Shown in pieces: positions 40,390-52,300 of a stretch of 64,000 nt of DNA (the stretch's first letter is position 1; every line of letters begins with the position of its first letter). The translations under genes were made by a program, and so were the position numbers. This DNA comes from Haliotis asinina (taxonomy: Eukaryota > Mollusca > Gastropoda > Lepetellida > Haliotidae), in contig NC_090291.1 of NCBI RefSeq assembly GCF_037392515.1, positions 31,358,001 through 31,422,000 on the forward strand. The letters are read 5' to 3'. The notes under the pieces are model-generated. The model made no database searches and had not been told where the DNA came from. It was given only the letters and a program-made list of their open reading frames with translations.

Positions 40390-40551
40390 AGCCGTAAGCG
40401 AGCCACCGATCCTATATGGTCAGTCAAAACTTACAACATAGATAAAGTGGATATGTACTACTTGAGGGGTGGGCCGGGTAGGGGGTTTGTAAGAGAAGAA
40501 TTATTGATCGTACCGTACGGCACAGTGTTACCGCCTGCCAAGTCACGGTAA
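40390..40551 (+). pseudogene. Integrase C-terminal fragment carried by the right repeat
   Basis: Because the repeat extends into the integrase gene, the last ~54 codons of INT are duplicated here, ending in TAA at 40549-40551. Relative to the full gene it lacks seven codons (KADEPNL) in frame and has one Asp-to-Gly change. It has no start and no catalytic core. Confidence 0.85.
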
Positions 40552-40608
40552 ACGTGATGGCGTGGCTTTGTAGTAGGGGCAATAATAGCAAGAGCTAAGG
40601 GTCCCACC

Positions 40609-40636
40609 AAAGCCTCATTTTAGTAAATGAGGCTTT
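40609..40636. terminator. Perfect 12-bp hairpin inside the right repeat
   Basis: Mirror copy of 26175-26202, 50 bp from the right tip. Confidence 0.6.
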
Positions 40637-40686
40637 TTAGAGGGGTTTTTGAAAAGTGTTTTCGGACTATCATTCCCTATACTACT

Positions 40687-40691
40687 GCATC
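40687..40691. repeat. Target-site duplication, right (GCATC)
   Basis: Matches 26120-26124. Confidence 0.75.
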
Positions 40692-41190
40692 AGAATACAG
40701 GAGAGATTGATGGAGACATCATCACCCGAACGTACCTGTTTCCATGTTGTCAACTAACTAACCGTTTACTAGAAGTATCCATGCATGTTTCAGACAAAGT
40801 TGGCCGCGCATATTGCCATCGCATCCAGTCACATACTACAGACCTTTGAAGAGTTCGGGACCTACAACCTTCACACAGTCTCGAGCTTTGTATGTATATT
40901 CACTTTTGATTAACGTATGTTTAGACATTATGACACATTTTTTATCGATATGAATGTTGTACAACGACATCTTTGGACTGTGTAACATTCTTAAGCTTTA
41001 CGCTTGATTCGTTCCTTCATCATCACGTTATATAGTGATGCGTATGGAACTATGGTTTGGCAAACAGACAACCTAACCACTTTGTAAATCACCGATTTTA
41101 TGCACATGTATGAAAGAATCTGTCTATGTAACTGTCAACAAAATAAACAGCAGAACCCATCCTGCTTGCAGAGGGAGGGAACCAAACTAT
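40692..41190. other. No gene recognised
   Basis: Host DNA following the Polinton; AT-rich, no supported feature. Confidence 0.4.
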
Positions 41191-41194
41191 AGGA

Positions 41195-41300
41195 GAATTT
41201 GTTTAATGTTTCTCGCCGCACTCAGCCATATTCCAGCAATAATCGAGTCTGGGCGAGACCATTCATTCATCAACAGCATGAGCATCGATCTGAGCAGAAT
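41195..41300 (+). repeat. Abalone-type SINE fragment
   Basis: Degenerate head (GTTTAATGTTTCTCGCCGCA), CATATTCCAGCAATAATCGA, CATGAGCATCGATCTG; truncated, and directly followed by the GAAT microsatellite. Confidence 0.65.
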
Positions 41301-41340
41301 GAATGAATGAATGAATGAATGAATGAATGAATGAATGAAT
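41299..41340 (+). repeat. (GAAT)n microsatellite
   Basis: About ten uninterrupted GAAT units. Confidence 0.95.
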
Positions 41341-42180
41341 CTCTTCATTTCTCCCAAGACTGCAGTCCGAAGATCATTGTAAACGTGTATATAAAATATT
41401 TACAGCAACATTACCACAGCCACATATCTATAGTACATTCATAAGTCATATATAACTATATCATATGTACAAAGAAAAATAATGAAAGGCCTAGAATGCA
41501 AGGTTTAGAGAGGGAAGCAATGAATATAAGTATTTACAGAAGAGGACAATCATGCATCTCCATGACATTTCACCAGTATCATTAGTTACTGGTAGTTCAC
41601 CCCCAGAAAACAGTGACTGCATTTTATCTTCAGATAGTAATTGTCACCACCGCAAACATCTTTACAAATAACTTCTACGGTTCCAACACAGCAAACCTTT
41701 ATTCTGTTCATAATTCTGTGTATACTGTGTCCCTGTTGTTGCCGGTTGAAAAACCGTATGGCAACACTGAATTCTGCCTGACACTGTCACTTGCGCCAGC
41801 CTCCCAAAACTGCATAGCACCGCATGCCCCTGTACCAAGTTATCTTCCCTTTTACCGTCATGTGACTTACCACAGATCACATGATCCCATTGTAACTATA
41901 AATAGGCCATTTGACCGCAACACTCCGGCCCCTTAATTGTTACAATTAACAATTACAATAACATACTCTGCATCAAACATGTGGAACATATTCAGTTGTA
42001 AATAAACTGATACCTTCAAACTGAACATAGCTTTATAACTGCCTTAATAGCGCTGATATACACTCATACACACGCTATAACTGCATAATAAACCTAAAAT
42101 ACCTATTGGTTAAATTATCAAAAATGTACATTTCTCTACACTTCTGTACAGCTCAACTGTAGAACTGAAAACTGATACTG

Positions 42181-43680
42181 TCAACAGTCACTTTCAAGCA
42201 GTAAACACAGCTTTGTAATTGGTCTGTTCAAGACACCTGACTTCGTTCTGACTTCAACACTGCGCACAAACCCTTTGTGATCAGGATGAACTTTCTCAAT
42301 CCTTGCCATAAGCCATGAATTTCTGGGCGCTGTTTCATCTACAATGAGAACTACATCTCCCACATGAACAGTGAGACGTAACTTCAACCACTTCTGTCAC
42401 ACATGTAGCGACGTGAGATACTCTCGAGACCACCTCTTTCAAAAGAGATCTGCTAAATATTGGACTTGTCTCCATCGACGACGTGGGTAGGCATCACTCT
42501 CAGAAAATATACCAGGAGGCAGGTTTGGCTTGCCTTTTAACAATAGCAGGTGATTTGGTGTCAAGGCATCTAAATCACTTGGATCATCTGAAACTCTTGA
42601 AATTGGCCGACTGTTAACTATGGCCTCTACTTCACACAGCACTGTGTGTAATCCCTCATCATCTACAGGCTGATTCTTGAATACTGAAAAAAGTATCATC
42701 CGGACACTACGTATTTGTCGTTCCCAAACACCACCATGGTGTGATCCAGTAGGGGGACTGAATATCCATTCCACGTTTCTCTGTATCATACTTTTTTAAT
42801 GGTAGATTGATTCCATTGCCTTATTGCCTCCCGAAGTTCTCTCTCTGTGCCTTTCAGATTGGTACCATTATGTGACCTGATTTGTTGAATCTGAACCCTT
42901 CTCGCCACAAATCGTCTCAAGGCGTTTACACATGAACTGGTATCAAGTGAGTGCGCAACCTCAATATGAACTGCACGTGTGGTCAAACAAGTGAAAATTA
43001 CTCAATACCTTTTGACCAGGGCACGCCCACGCTTAACTTCAAAGGGACCAAAATAATCCGCTCCTACAAATGTAAATGGAGGTTCATTTGGGGTAACACG
43101 ATCTCTGGGAAGGTCAGTCATCTTTTGTTCTAGAACTCTAGCATGGTGTCTCCTACATGTAACACATCTGTGAATCACTCTCTTGATTAAAGAGGTAGCT
43201 CCAAGAATCCAGAACTTACTGAGTAACTTGTAGAGAACATGATTTCTGCCAACATGTCCTGAAGTTTCATGAACATTCCTAACTATCATTTCTGAAATAT
43301 TACTGTCTTTAGGCAGTATCACTGGATGCTTGGTATGTTCAGACATACATGCTCTGTTAAGCGGTCCACCAACCGTCAACAGGTTACCTTCTATGATGGG
43401 ATCAAGCTTGTATAGCTTACTTGACTTGCCAAGTTCAACTTTAGACTTCACAATGGTGTCAATTTCTTGCGCAAATGCAAGTCTCTGTACAAACTGTATA
43501 ATTAAAGTCTCTGCATCAACCATATCTTGCAATGTTAATTCAAGGTCTGCACCCTTCTGTTGTAAATCCATCTTGTTTCCCTTCACTTTGTCCCTTAAGT
43601 GTCTCCTCACTCGCAGAATCCAAGCCACAGCACGTTTCAGTCTGTACCACAGTGAAAAATGACAAAGCAGTTTCATAACT
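42181..43680 (-). pseudogene. BEL/Pao retrotransposon integrase region, frameshifted
   Basis: Four minus-strand frames follow in order. 43002-43676: RNase H/connection end, then an H2C2 zinc domain (HETSGHVGRNHVLYKLL to CVTCRRHHA) and the first integrase Asp in FVGADYFGPF. 42786-42986: TTRAVHIEVAHSLDT, with the second catalytic position reading RSHNGTN. 42439-42789: [20 protein letters not shown] with the catalytic Glu, then the VNSRPI and [11 protein letters not shown] blocks. 42181-42387: the DUF5641-like VGDVVLIVDE end. This order is diagnostic of BEL/Pao. Frame breaks and Asp-to-His at the second catalytic residue make it inactive. No confident LTR pair was found. Confidence 0.85.
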
Positions 43681-44549
43681 GTGTCTCTAACATCTGTGAT
43701 TTTTACTTTGACCGCAACAGTAATTCTATTTGTACATAAACATCAACATCAAAGAGATCTATGAGTTTTGGAAAGAAGTTATTTCTCTCGTACATAGTGT
43801 TCACAGTGCAGAATTATATGGCAGTCATAATCATTACAATATCTTTGCAGAGTTCGCAATATTTTGAGAATGTTTCCCTTGAGCTGATTTGTAAACAAAA
43901 CAGTAATATATGATTAAATTGTAGGTAAAAATACGTCAAACAATACAATCTATGTACACTAAAGAAATTGTGGGTCAGGCGATATCTATTCATGTCTTGT
44001 CTCACACACACTTGAGAGACCCATCGTTCAGTTTCAGATTCATTTATGCAACTAATAATTATTCTTCGCCATGACGATTTACAAAGTCACTATGATAACT
44101 GAAAAGGTTGTATTTGAAACTGGTTTGAATAACTGTACCACATATACTATGTGAAGCAGCTGCTCTATTTTGAACGGTCGCTATATGTACATAGAAAATA
44201 TCTTTGCATGAAGAATTACACTAGCTTTTACACAGCTTGCCAAGAAATAATAGTCTACATTTATCTATATATCCATCCATGCTCCACAATCCAAGGTTAC
44301 CTAGGAGTGACGCAGAGGAAAAGCGCTTACCGGAGCCCTGAATGCATCTGGCAAAATATCTCTGTGTACTTTCTACAAAAACATTATCTTTTCCTCCTCG
44401 AAGAATGGTTAAAAGTTCACAACAGTAAAAGCTCGTCGGAAGTATAATTCTTTTCCATATTGTAACAGAAAAAGTAGGGTGGATCTCTTTACAGTTTAAG
44501 CCAAGACATTTTAGAGAATTTACAGACTGCCGTGCTTTGTGAGAGTATG

Positions 44550-46135
44550 AGCATACTCTAGATCAGGGTTAGCATATACATACATTCACTTATTGATATG
44601 TCTGAATCACCAAATTGGAAAGAATAATTACCCAGACGTTTCTTATATTTGCAGAAAATGACACAAGCGCTTTCAGGATCGTTATACGTAAGATGCCACT
44701 TACAAGCATAGCTGTAAACAGTATCAAGTGATGAATGAAGACCCTTCGGAGAAGTAGAAGCTAGTGTTGTGTCTTCAGCTAATAGAATGCATGGGATATA
44801 AGTGCCACGCACACAGATGCCATTGTTCGAATTTCTAAGTTCACATATCAAATCATTAACAAAAACAAGGACAAAACCAAGAACACAGGAATCTTCCTTG
44901 CCCAGCACCTTGCTTGATAACATATTCATTTGATCTGAGACCACAATATTGCACAAAAGCAGAGCTTGATGTATAGCTTTGATATAGGAGTTGCCACATT
45001 TTGCCTTTAATGCCCATTTGATATATCTCTAAAAAGAGTCCATTATGCCATGTGCGATCAAACGCCTTCCAAAAGCAGTATAAACTGGAGAATCTCTGCT
45101 TAGATAATAAGATAAGCTTTCATTCAGAGTAAAGACTGAAGTGGTTGCTCCATGTTCCTTTCTAAATCCAACCTGAGGCTTGTCTGGAAATGAGGGTATG
45201 TGGTATTGCACCCAGATTTCTAGTCTAGCAAATAAGACTTTTTCAAAAAGTTTCCCAATACAGGAAGTTAGCGTTATTTCTCTATAATTTTTAAGATCAT
45301 TTTTCACCTTTTACCTTTATAGATTGGGATGACTACACCTCCTCTGAATGTGCTAGGGACATATGCAGATGAAAAGTGCCGTTAATGCATTTATGATGTC
45401 ATCGCCACCATAAATAAGATGTTCATTGTGAATACGGTCCGGGCCAGGAGATTTATTTTTGTGGAGATTTATGTTCTTTTACTTCATCACTTTCAATATG
45501 TTTGCATGAATTATCGTCATTGCTGGAAGACTGTTTCTCGCTTATATCCGTAACCTTCCTGTCGATTGATGTTTTAAAGTTGCTATCAAATAATGGAGAG
45601 TAATAAGGTTTGGCTAGATCTGCAGAGAAGTCACCCCATAGTTCACACATATCTTCTGCTGTATTTGCACATTTATCACCAAACAGACATGTGAAGGTCC
45701 ACCCGGGGTAGAATAGGCCTTCAGCAACCCATGCTTGCCATAAAAGGCGACTATGCTTGTCGTAAGAGGCGACTAACGGGATTGGGTGGTCAGGCTCGCT
45801 GACTTGGTTGACACATGTCATCGGTTCCCAATTGCGCAGATCGATACTCATGTTGTTGATCACTGGATTGTGTGGTCCAGACTCGATTATTTACAGAACT
45901 CCGCCATATGGCTGGAGTAATTGCTTAGCGCGGCGTAAAACTAAACTCACTATCACCAAACACTGACACATTTACAACTGGACTGTGTCGCTTCATTTTG
46001 CGGACTGATTTGAAGAAAGTACCTAGGTCAGCATCAGAACACCTTTCTAATTCACGACTTAAATCAGATCACTGTTTCCTTTTTGTCTTACGATGTAATC
46101 GTCTAAATTCCAGCTGATTTGTAGTCAGAATACAA
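44550..46135 (-). pseudogene. Jockey/CR1-type LINE reverse transcriptase, broken
   Basis: Minus-strand frames show NDLKNYREITLTSCIGKLFE and QVGFRKEHGATTSVFTL at 45029-45307, then LICELRNSNNG with LLAEDTTLAS (degenerate YADD) at 44558-44956. A further piece lies near 45960-46130. A SINE (45695-45958) is inserted within it. Stops and frameshifts are present. Confidence 0.75.
45695..45958 (-). mobile_element. Abalone-type SINE inside the LINE remnant
   Basis: Reverse orientation, near full length: GTGAAGGTCCACCCGGGGTA, CGACTATGCTTGTCG, GGTTGACACATGTCATCGG, TGGTCCAGACTCGATTATTT, GCGGCGTAAAACTAAACTCA. Confidence 0.85.
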
Positions 46136-46199
46136 AGGCGAGTTACCTGTCTTTGGTTTACCGTCGGTCAACTACTCGCATCTAGCTATACGCATATTC

Positions 46200-47830
46200 T
46201 AATGCAAATTATATAGTCCATCTGATTTCCAGTATGGCTTTAGGTGGGCTTTAAAAGCACCCGAAGGAGTACACCGGGAACTGGCAGATTGTAGAGCATT
46301 TATAAATATTACATGTGTATGATTCAATTCGTTAACTAAGAGAATGGAGACAGAAGATGGGTGTGGGGTAGTATTATGCTCTCTGGCCGTAAGGTTTGCT
46401 GACTGAAAGGGCGGGGAGAGAAGATATCGGGGTAGGGGTTGTCTTGTGTTCTGATGCAGCCAGTGTTCCATTCCGTGAAACGCTCAGTTGGGTATGACTG
46501 TCGCAAATGTACTTATTCAGTGAAGTGAAAGCAAAGGGTCTTTGCTCACAATAGTTCGACAGAGTAGCCAATAATCAGTAGAGTAGGCTAGAACAGATGA
46601 GGCAGTACTATGTTTCATACAGACATATATGTTTGGACAAATCTCAAGCAAGGCTCCACAAGATGAACTGTACTCTATAGGAAAAAATGTTTCGCGTTTT
46701 GTTGGTGTACTTTTCTTTCTTTGAAAAGACTGAAATACCCATAAACACTTGCTTGGCAATGTATGTGAGAAAGGTAAAAATAATTGCCTATGATTAAACT
46801 CATAAACGTTCAAAAATAATTGACTGTATTGAAACTCTTGAAACCATATTGAAAAATAATTAGCATAACGTGCATTGTCGTTGCTGTTTTCTTATATGAA
46901 AATTATCATTAATATTACAAACCACGAAATAAATGTTTGTTAAGTGTAAAAGTAACATGGTGGCACAGGCTGGCACATGGTGTTAAGTGTAAACGTAACA
47001 TATACATATATACATATATGCTGTAACATATAATGCAGTGGAGAGGTTCAAGTATGGAGAATAACTTCATATAATTTAATAGCAATCAACAGATGGAGAT
47101 ATATACATAGGAACGGTAATTATACCCGCTGACATTAAATGGATTTATTCAAAACAACCATCAAGTAAATTAAGTGTGTAAGTCTGTTACTGTGATGGTG
47201 ATTTCAGTATGGAGATTAGCTCCATATCAATAACGGCAATTAACAGATGGAGGCATATACATTGTCCAGTCACACGTAAAAAGAATGTTTAAAATCGTCA
47301 CACGGTCAGTATCTGATTGTTTACTTGCGGCAGTAAGCACAACAAAACCACATGACAAACCACGTGACCACGCCCCACCCCAGACTGCACGTGCAGATAC
47401 TAGCATGATAAAATCGAGCCGACAAACAGAAGGGTGAGTAAGCTCAATCCATTTACGAAGATATCGATACTTTCAGTAAGGAATTCCGTGTTAGACTGTC
47501 ATCGGATATTCTAATCCTGGTATTGATTATGCTAAGCCGACCTTGAATAATTTTGTCAAGAAAATAGTAAGCACATGTCACAACACGAGGTTGTACACAA
47601 CAACCAATACGCATGCTACAGAAGACACAGTGACCTGGTTCGACTGAGAATGTCGACAAGCCAGAGGATACATATATGATTCATTAAAGACATTTTGGAC
47701 AACAACTATCACTACACATTGTAGACAATATCTCACTGCTACGCAAGAACCTATTTTAGAAGCAAGATTTTCAAGAAAGTGTAGTAAATGAAATTGTGGA
47801 GGCAGAATAGAAGCAAATACCGGAAATCAT
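46200..47830. other. No gene recognised
   Basis: AT-rich. A weak duplication of about 145 bp around AATCAACAGATGGAGATATA (47085) and AATTAACAGATGGAGGCATA (47235) is visible. Short open frames lack domains. Confidence 0.4.
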
Positions 47831-47834
47831 TAAA

Positions 47835-48010
47835 ATTCGAGTCTGGACCAGACAATCCAGTGATAAACAGCATAAGTAACAATCTACACAAATGGGATAA
47901 GACATCTTGTCAATCAAGTCAACGAGCCTGACCACCCCATCCCGTCAGCCGCCTCTTACGACAAGCATGATTTACTGAAGATCAGTTCTAACCCGGATCT
48001 TCACCGACAA
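47835..48010 (+). repeat. Degenerate abalone-type SINE fragment
   Basis: GAGTCTGGACCAGACAATCC, GCCTGACCACCCCATCCCG, CGCCTCTTACGACAAGCATG and a CCCGGATCTTCACC end. Confidence 0.65.
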
Positions 48011-48144
48011 TGCTGTAACGTCGGAGAGTTTAAGAATAAACTATTATGTAGGACCGCTCAATCGAATCTCCTTTTCCGCGTTAAGTATGGAAAGATTGGT
48101 GATCTGTATATTTTATGACTGTCATATTTGTTATCTGTTAATGT

Positions 48145-48295
48145 CGCCCTCAGCAATATTCCATCTATAAACACTCGTGTCTGGATTGAACAATCCAGTG
48201 ATCAACAGCATGAGCATCAATCTGCGCAGATGGGGCATGATGACGTGTCAACCACGTCAGCGAGTCTGACCACCCGAAACCGTTAGATCAACGTT
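48145..48295 (+). repeat. Degenerate abalone-type SINE fragment
   Basis: GCCCTCAGCAATATTCCATC, CAATCCAGTGATCAACAGCA, GAGTCTGACCACCCG. Confidence 0.65.
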
Positions 48296-48429
48296 GTGGC
48301 TGTATCCTCAAAAGGGGTTGAAGTACTGTGAAATTATTGTTGTCCCAAAACCATCAAAGGAAATTTCAACTTACCAGATTGTTTAAAACGTAGTATTTTC
48401 GTGATTTTGAATTATGGTTTAATTTTCCT

Positions 48430-48605
48430 ATAATCGCCAGCGTCTGAAGGGATGGTGTAAATCCACTTAGTGTCCACGCATGTAGCAAGGCACTGTAAGT
48501 CCCTGTGGTCACTATGTAATATGGTGATCTACCTTCAGTTGTTGGCGACCTATAGCCTGGTTTTATATTGTATCCTCTTTTATAGTTAAACGGTTTTAGA
48601 TTGAA
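48430..48605. repeat. Dispersed repeat related to 25735-25905
   Basis: See the partner at 25735-25905. Directly abuts the SINE at 48605. Confidence 0.55.
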
Positions 48606-48890
48606 TCATACCCGTGAAGGTCCCGGGGTAGAATAGACCTTCAACAGTCCATGTTTGCCATGAAAGGCGATTATCCTTGTCGCAGGAGGCTACTAACAGG
48701 ATCGGGTGGTCAGGCTCCCTGACTTGGTTGACACATGTCAACGGTTCCCAATTGCGCAGATCGATGCTCATGTTGTTGACTACTGGATTGTCTGGTCCAG
48801 ACTCGATTATTTACAGACCGCCACCATTTAGCTCAAATATTGCTGAGTGCGGCGTAAAACTAAACTCACTCACTCACTCACTCATTAGAT
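48605..48890 (-). mobile_element. Abalone-type SINE, full length
   Basis: Reverse orientation from CCCGTGAAGGTCCCGGGGTA to GCGGCGTAAAACTAAACTCA plus a CACTCACTCACTCACTC run. Confidence 0.88.
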
Positions 48891-49307
48891 TGAATTACTG
48901 GTTTTAAAGTTATATCTATCACAGTATAGATGATTTGCTGTCCTTCGTTCACATACGTTTACTTTTAATTATCATAAATCTATAACTTGAAAGTATTGCC
49001 GATGACCTAAAATCCCATAAATGTAACTGTCCTTGTGTATGTCGTCTGATAAAGACCTTGACAAAAAGCCAAAGTTGCGTTTCTTTTACTGTTCAGTATA
49101 GACCACTCATCATTCGCGAGTACCTTATAAATGAAATAATCCTTCAAATGGATCAGTTTCCATTTTATCGCATTTGACTGGGTAAAGTAATGTTTTTCTC
49201 TTTCTCTTTTTCCTGTGTCAGAAGGTGGCGCACGGGGCGTTGTCAAGGGCAGCCAGGAGTTCTTACGGTTGAAGGGAAGAATTGTTTGTGGACTGTGAAT
49301 CGTTTTG

Positions 49308-52300
49308 ATGTGGAGGATCTTCCGACTGTTGACTGTTGCTGCATTTGGGGTTTCAATTGAAGTATACAGGTGCTGTGCTCATGAGGACATTGGTACATGT
49401 AATGAAGTCAGGGTAGTCAAGTGGTTTAAGTGTTCGCTCATAACACCGAACCCAGAAACCCCAGGTTCGATTCTCCACGTGTGTAAAATATAAGTTGTCC
49501 AATGGTCCCTCGGGGTCCGTGGGCTCATGTATCCTCGAGAAATGTTTATGTTCCCCTCCCCTCCCCTCCCTGCGGGCTTGAGGAACATGAACAAACATAA
49601 ACACACCTCGAGGGTACATTAGCCCATGGACCCCGAGGGACCAGTGAACAACACCTGAATTTTAATTTTAAACTGTTTGAAGCACTTCTCCTGAATGCGA
49701 GGCGAATCGCCATTTTGCAGACGACACAAGGTAAACAGTTTTAGAGTTATCTCTCTTGCCATAGATTTTCAATCGCAAAACATCGGTAATTTCCGTGCTT
49801 CATGCGTGATTCAATGGTATTCGAGGCAAAGAAGTACTACCATGAAGCACCAGCGTTCGGAAGCCACAGCGGTGTACATTGAAAAAAATAGAATAGCGCT
49901 TTGCCAATCAGAAAGCGACATTCGTGTGTGATGTAAGATAATATGTGAGGCCCACTGCGGGTGTCCCCCGCTGTGATGTTGTTGGAATATTTCTAAAAGC
50001 GGCGTGAAACTAATCTCCCTCACTCGTCTCAGCAGCATGACCTTGGGGCAAAGACTGCATTGGGCTCTTCCCACTAATCTCTCATTGTCCTTAAACAAAA
50101 GTTTTTAACCGCCACCCAGTCCTTTCCGAATGCGGAAGCCTTAAATGAAGCATATTCAGATTTCCTGTTTCTGAATCCGTAATGGTCGAATAACGGGATC
50201 ACATGTCATCGGGTCCCAGTTGCGCAGATCGATGCTCATGCTGTTGATCACTGGATACTCTGGTCCAGACTCGATTATGTACAGACCGCCACCATATAGC
50301 TGGAACATTGAGTGCGGCGTAAAACTAAACTCTCTCACTGTTGTTTCTGAATCCCCCATCTCACAGCGGCTTCTTAACTGAAATTAGATTCTAACATAAA
50401 AACGGGCGATGTGGTAGCCTCATGGTGAAAGCGTTCTAGTTCGATTCCCAATATGGCTACAGTCACTGTGGGTGAAGCATATTTCCTGTGTCCCCTGCCC
50501 TGATATTGCTGGAATATTAGTAAAAGGGACGTACAACCAAACTAGTTCACTCAAACATAAAAAAAAAAATTCATATGAATATATAATGTGATTTAACTTG
50601 CAGTGGTCGGAAGTTCATATCTGATGGGATAAACGTGGTACTGCCATTTTTGATCAGCTATGGTTCTTCTCATGAGGTTCTGGACTGTCAGCATATTGAA
50701 CAAGGAATCATGGCACACACGAAGCATAAAGCCCACAACAGTGCCAACTTGATCCTACCCTTAGTCGAATCGAGATATCAACTCAAGAGTGTAGGATTCG
50801 GTTTTACCAAAAGGACTGTCAGTGTGTTGTTTCAGACAGTTAATAACCCCACGAAAACGTTTTCGGTTCTGGAACCGCGTGCCCCCGGGACATGCTTAGA
50901 GGGGAGTGGCGATAGAGCCACTGTCAAGGAGAGTGCCAAACAGAAGAAGTGTATCTTGGCTACAAGTGCGGGATTTTTTAACACAACCACTGGCGAGTGC
51001 AATGGTAAGACAGAAGATCTTGATCTGACTGTTTTGTGCGCTTTAGTTCATTATTTAGAAAACCCTTTGATTTTAGAAGTTCATAGGAAGCAGGTTTTAA
51101 TATCTTGTGTCATGGGTTTCCCATAGGAGCTGACGGTGGTAAATTTGGTATCATTTCCATCATTGAGTTACTTGTGATTGAAGGGAAAATGACGCATTAC
51201 GTATGTATTAAAGGACATGTTGCTAACCACTGGGAAAACCTCTGATATAGTCATACCGGTAGGTCCGTGAAGATACGTGTTAGAACTGATCTCCATCAAC
51301 CCATGCTTGTCATAAGAGGGCATCTACTGGTGATGTTTGCTCTCTTGGTCGACACGTCATCGTTTCCCAATAAATAGATGCTCATGCTGTTGATCACTGG
51401 ATAGTCTGGCCCAGACTATTATTTCCAGAAAGCCGCCATATAGCCTGAATATAGCTGAGTATGGAGATAAACAACAAAGAAGAAAACATATCTTATTTAA
51501 AACACAACTCATGAACAAACCGGTTTTAATTGGTCGTTAACATTCCTTTTCTCAAGAGGCGACTATGCTCGTACGAAACCATTAACAGAAGCGGAATCGG
51601 GTGGTCAGGTATTTGATACTAACATATTTTAATCAATGAATATGGACCAGCTAAGACTCCTTCATTTAATATCTCTAGATAAAGTATGTCTGGATGTTCT
51701 GACATAAACAAGTCTAATTGTTTAGTTTTCGTGAACTAAGCATTCAATGTAGTGTTAAGATCACCCCATCATATTTAAAATTATATAATAAAATCAACAG
51801 AAAAAATATTAATTGATATAATCATACAGGAAAGAAGTGCAAGTTTGATTGGCATTGAGATAAATACATTTAAGTCGGAGGGGAGAATTTGCAGTCAGCT
51901 TATAAATGTAAATCAATATCAAAATTGGTATTTTCACAGCTTCTGACAGGGCCAACTAGTATCTAATGAAACAATTTAGTCCACTGATGTGTCCTACGTC
52001 TAGCAGTTCTGTTCTGTGTACGTCATTACGTACAATAATGATGAACTCATATAGCGCCTACTTCCCAAAGGTATTTAAGGCTGCGACTGAGAAGGATCTG
52101 TCACCCAACTTGATTTTGATGGTTGGCTGAGAAAGTAGGGAGTAGGTGGGGCGGAGTGATCTGCTAAGAGTATCGGGAGTTACAAGATGCTTCGTGTACA
52201 TGTATTGGGAAAGTCATTATCATAAATGCAGCTGTGTGTGAAGAGGGGAAGCTTAAATTGTTTCTGAAGGATATACGGAGCTCGTGATTGTTGTTCGAGG

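Larger units (their letters stand above)
26125..40686. mobile_element. Polinton/Maverick, 14.56 kb, apparently intact
   Basis: Bounded by terminal inverted repeats beginning AGTAGTATAGGG and flanked by GCATC duplications. It is filled with intronless, closely packed open frames on both strands: DD35E integrase, protein-primed family B DNA polymerase, packaging ATPase, double jelly-roll capsid candidate, penton-like minor capsid candidate, and about eleven accessory genes. No frameshift or internal stop was noticed in any recognised gene, and the repeats differ by one substitution plus one 21-bp indel, so insertion looks recent. No adenovirus-type protease or lipase-like gene was found. The surrounding host DNA has no comparable coding density. 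Confidence 0.95.
40388..40686 (-). repeat. Polinton right terminal inverted repeat
   Basis: 299 bp, inverted copy of 26125-26444. It lacks 21 bp present on the left and has one substitution. It ends ...CCCTATACTACT at 40686. Confidence 0.93.

Noticed and set aside
41630..42180. LTR of the BEL/Pao remnant
   Set aside because: Candidate TG/CA ends and a purine tract can be found, but no second copy exists in the window to confirm an LTR.
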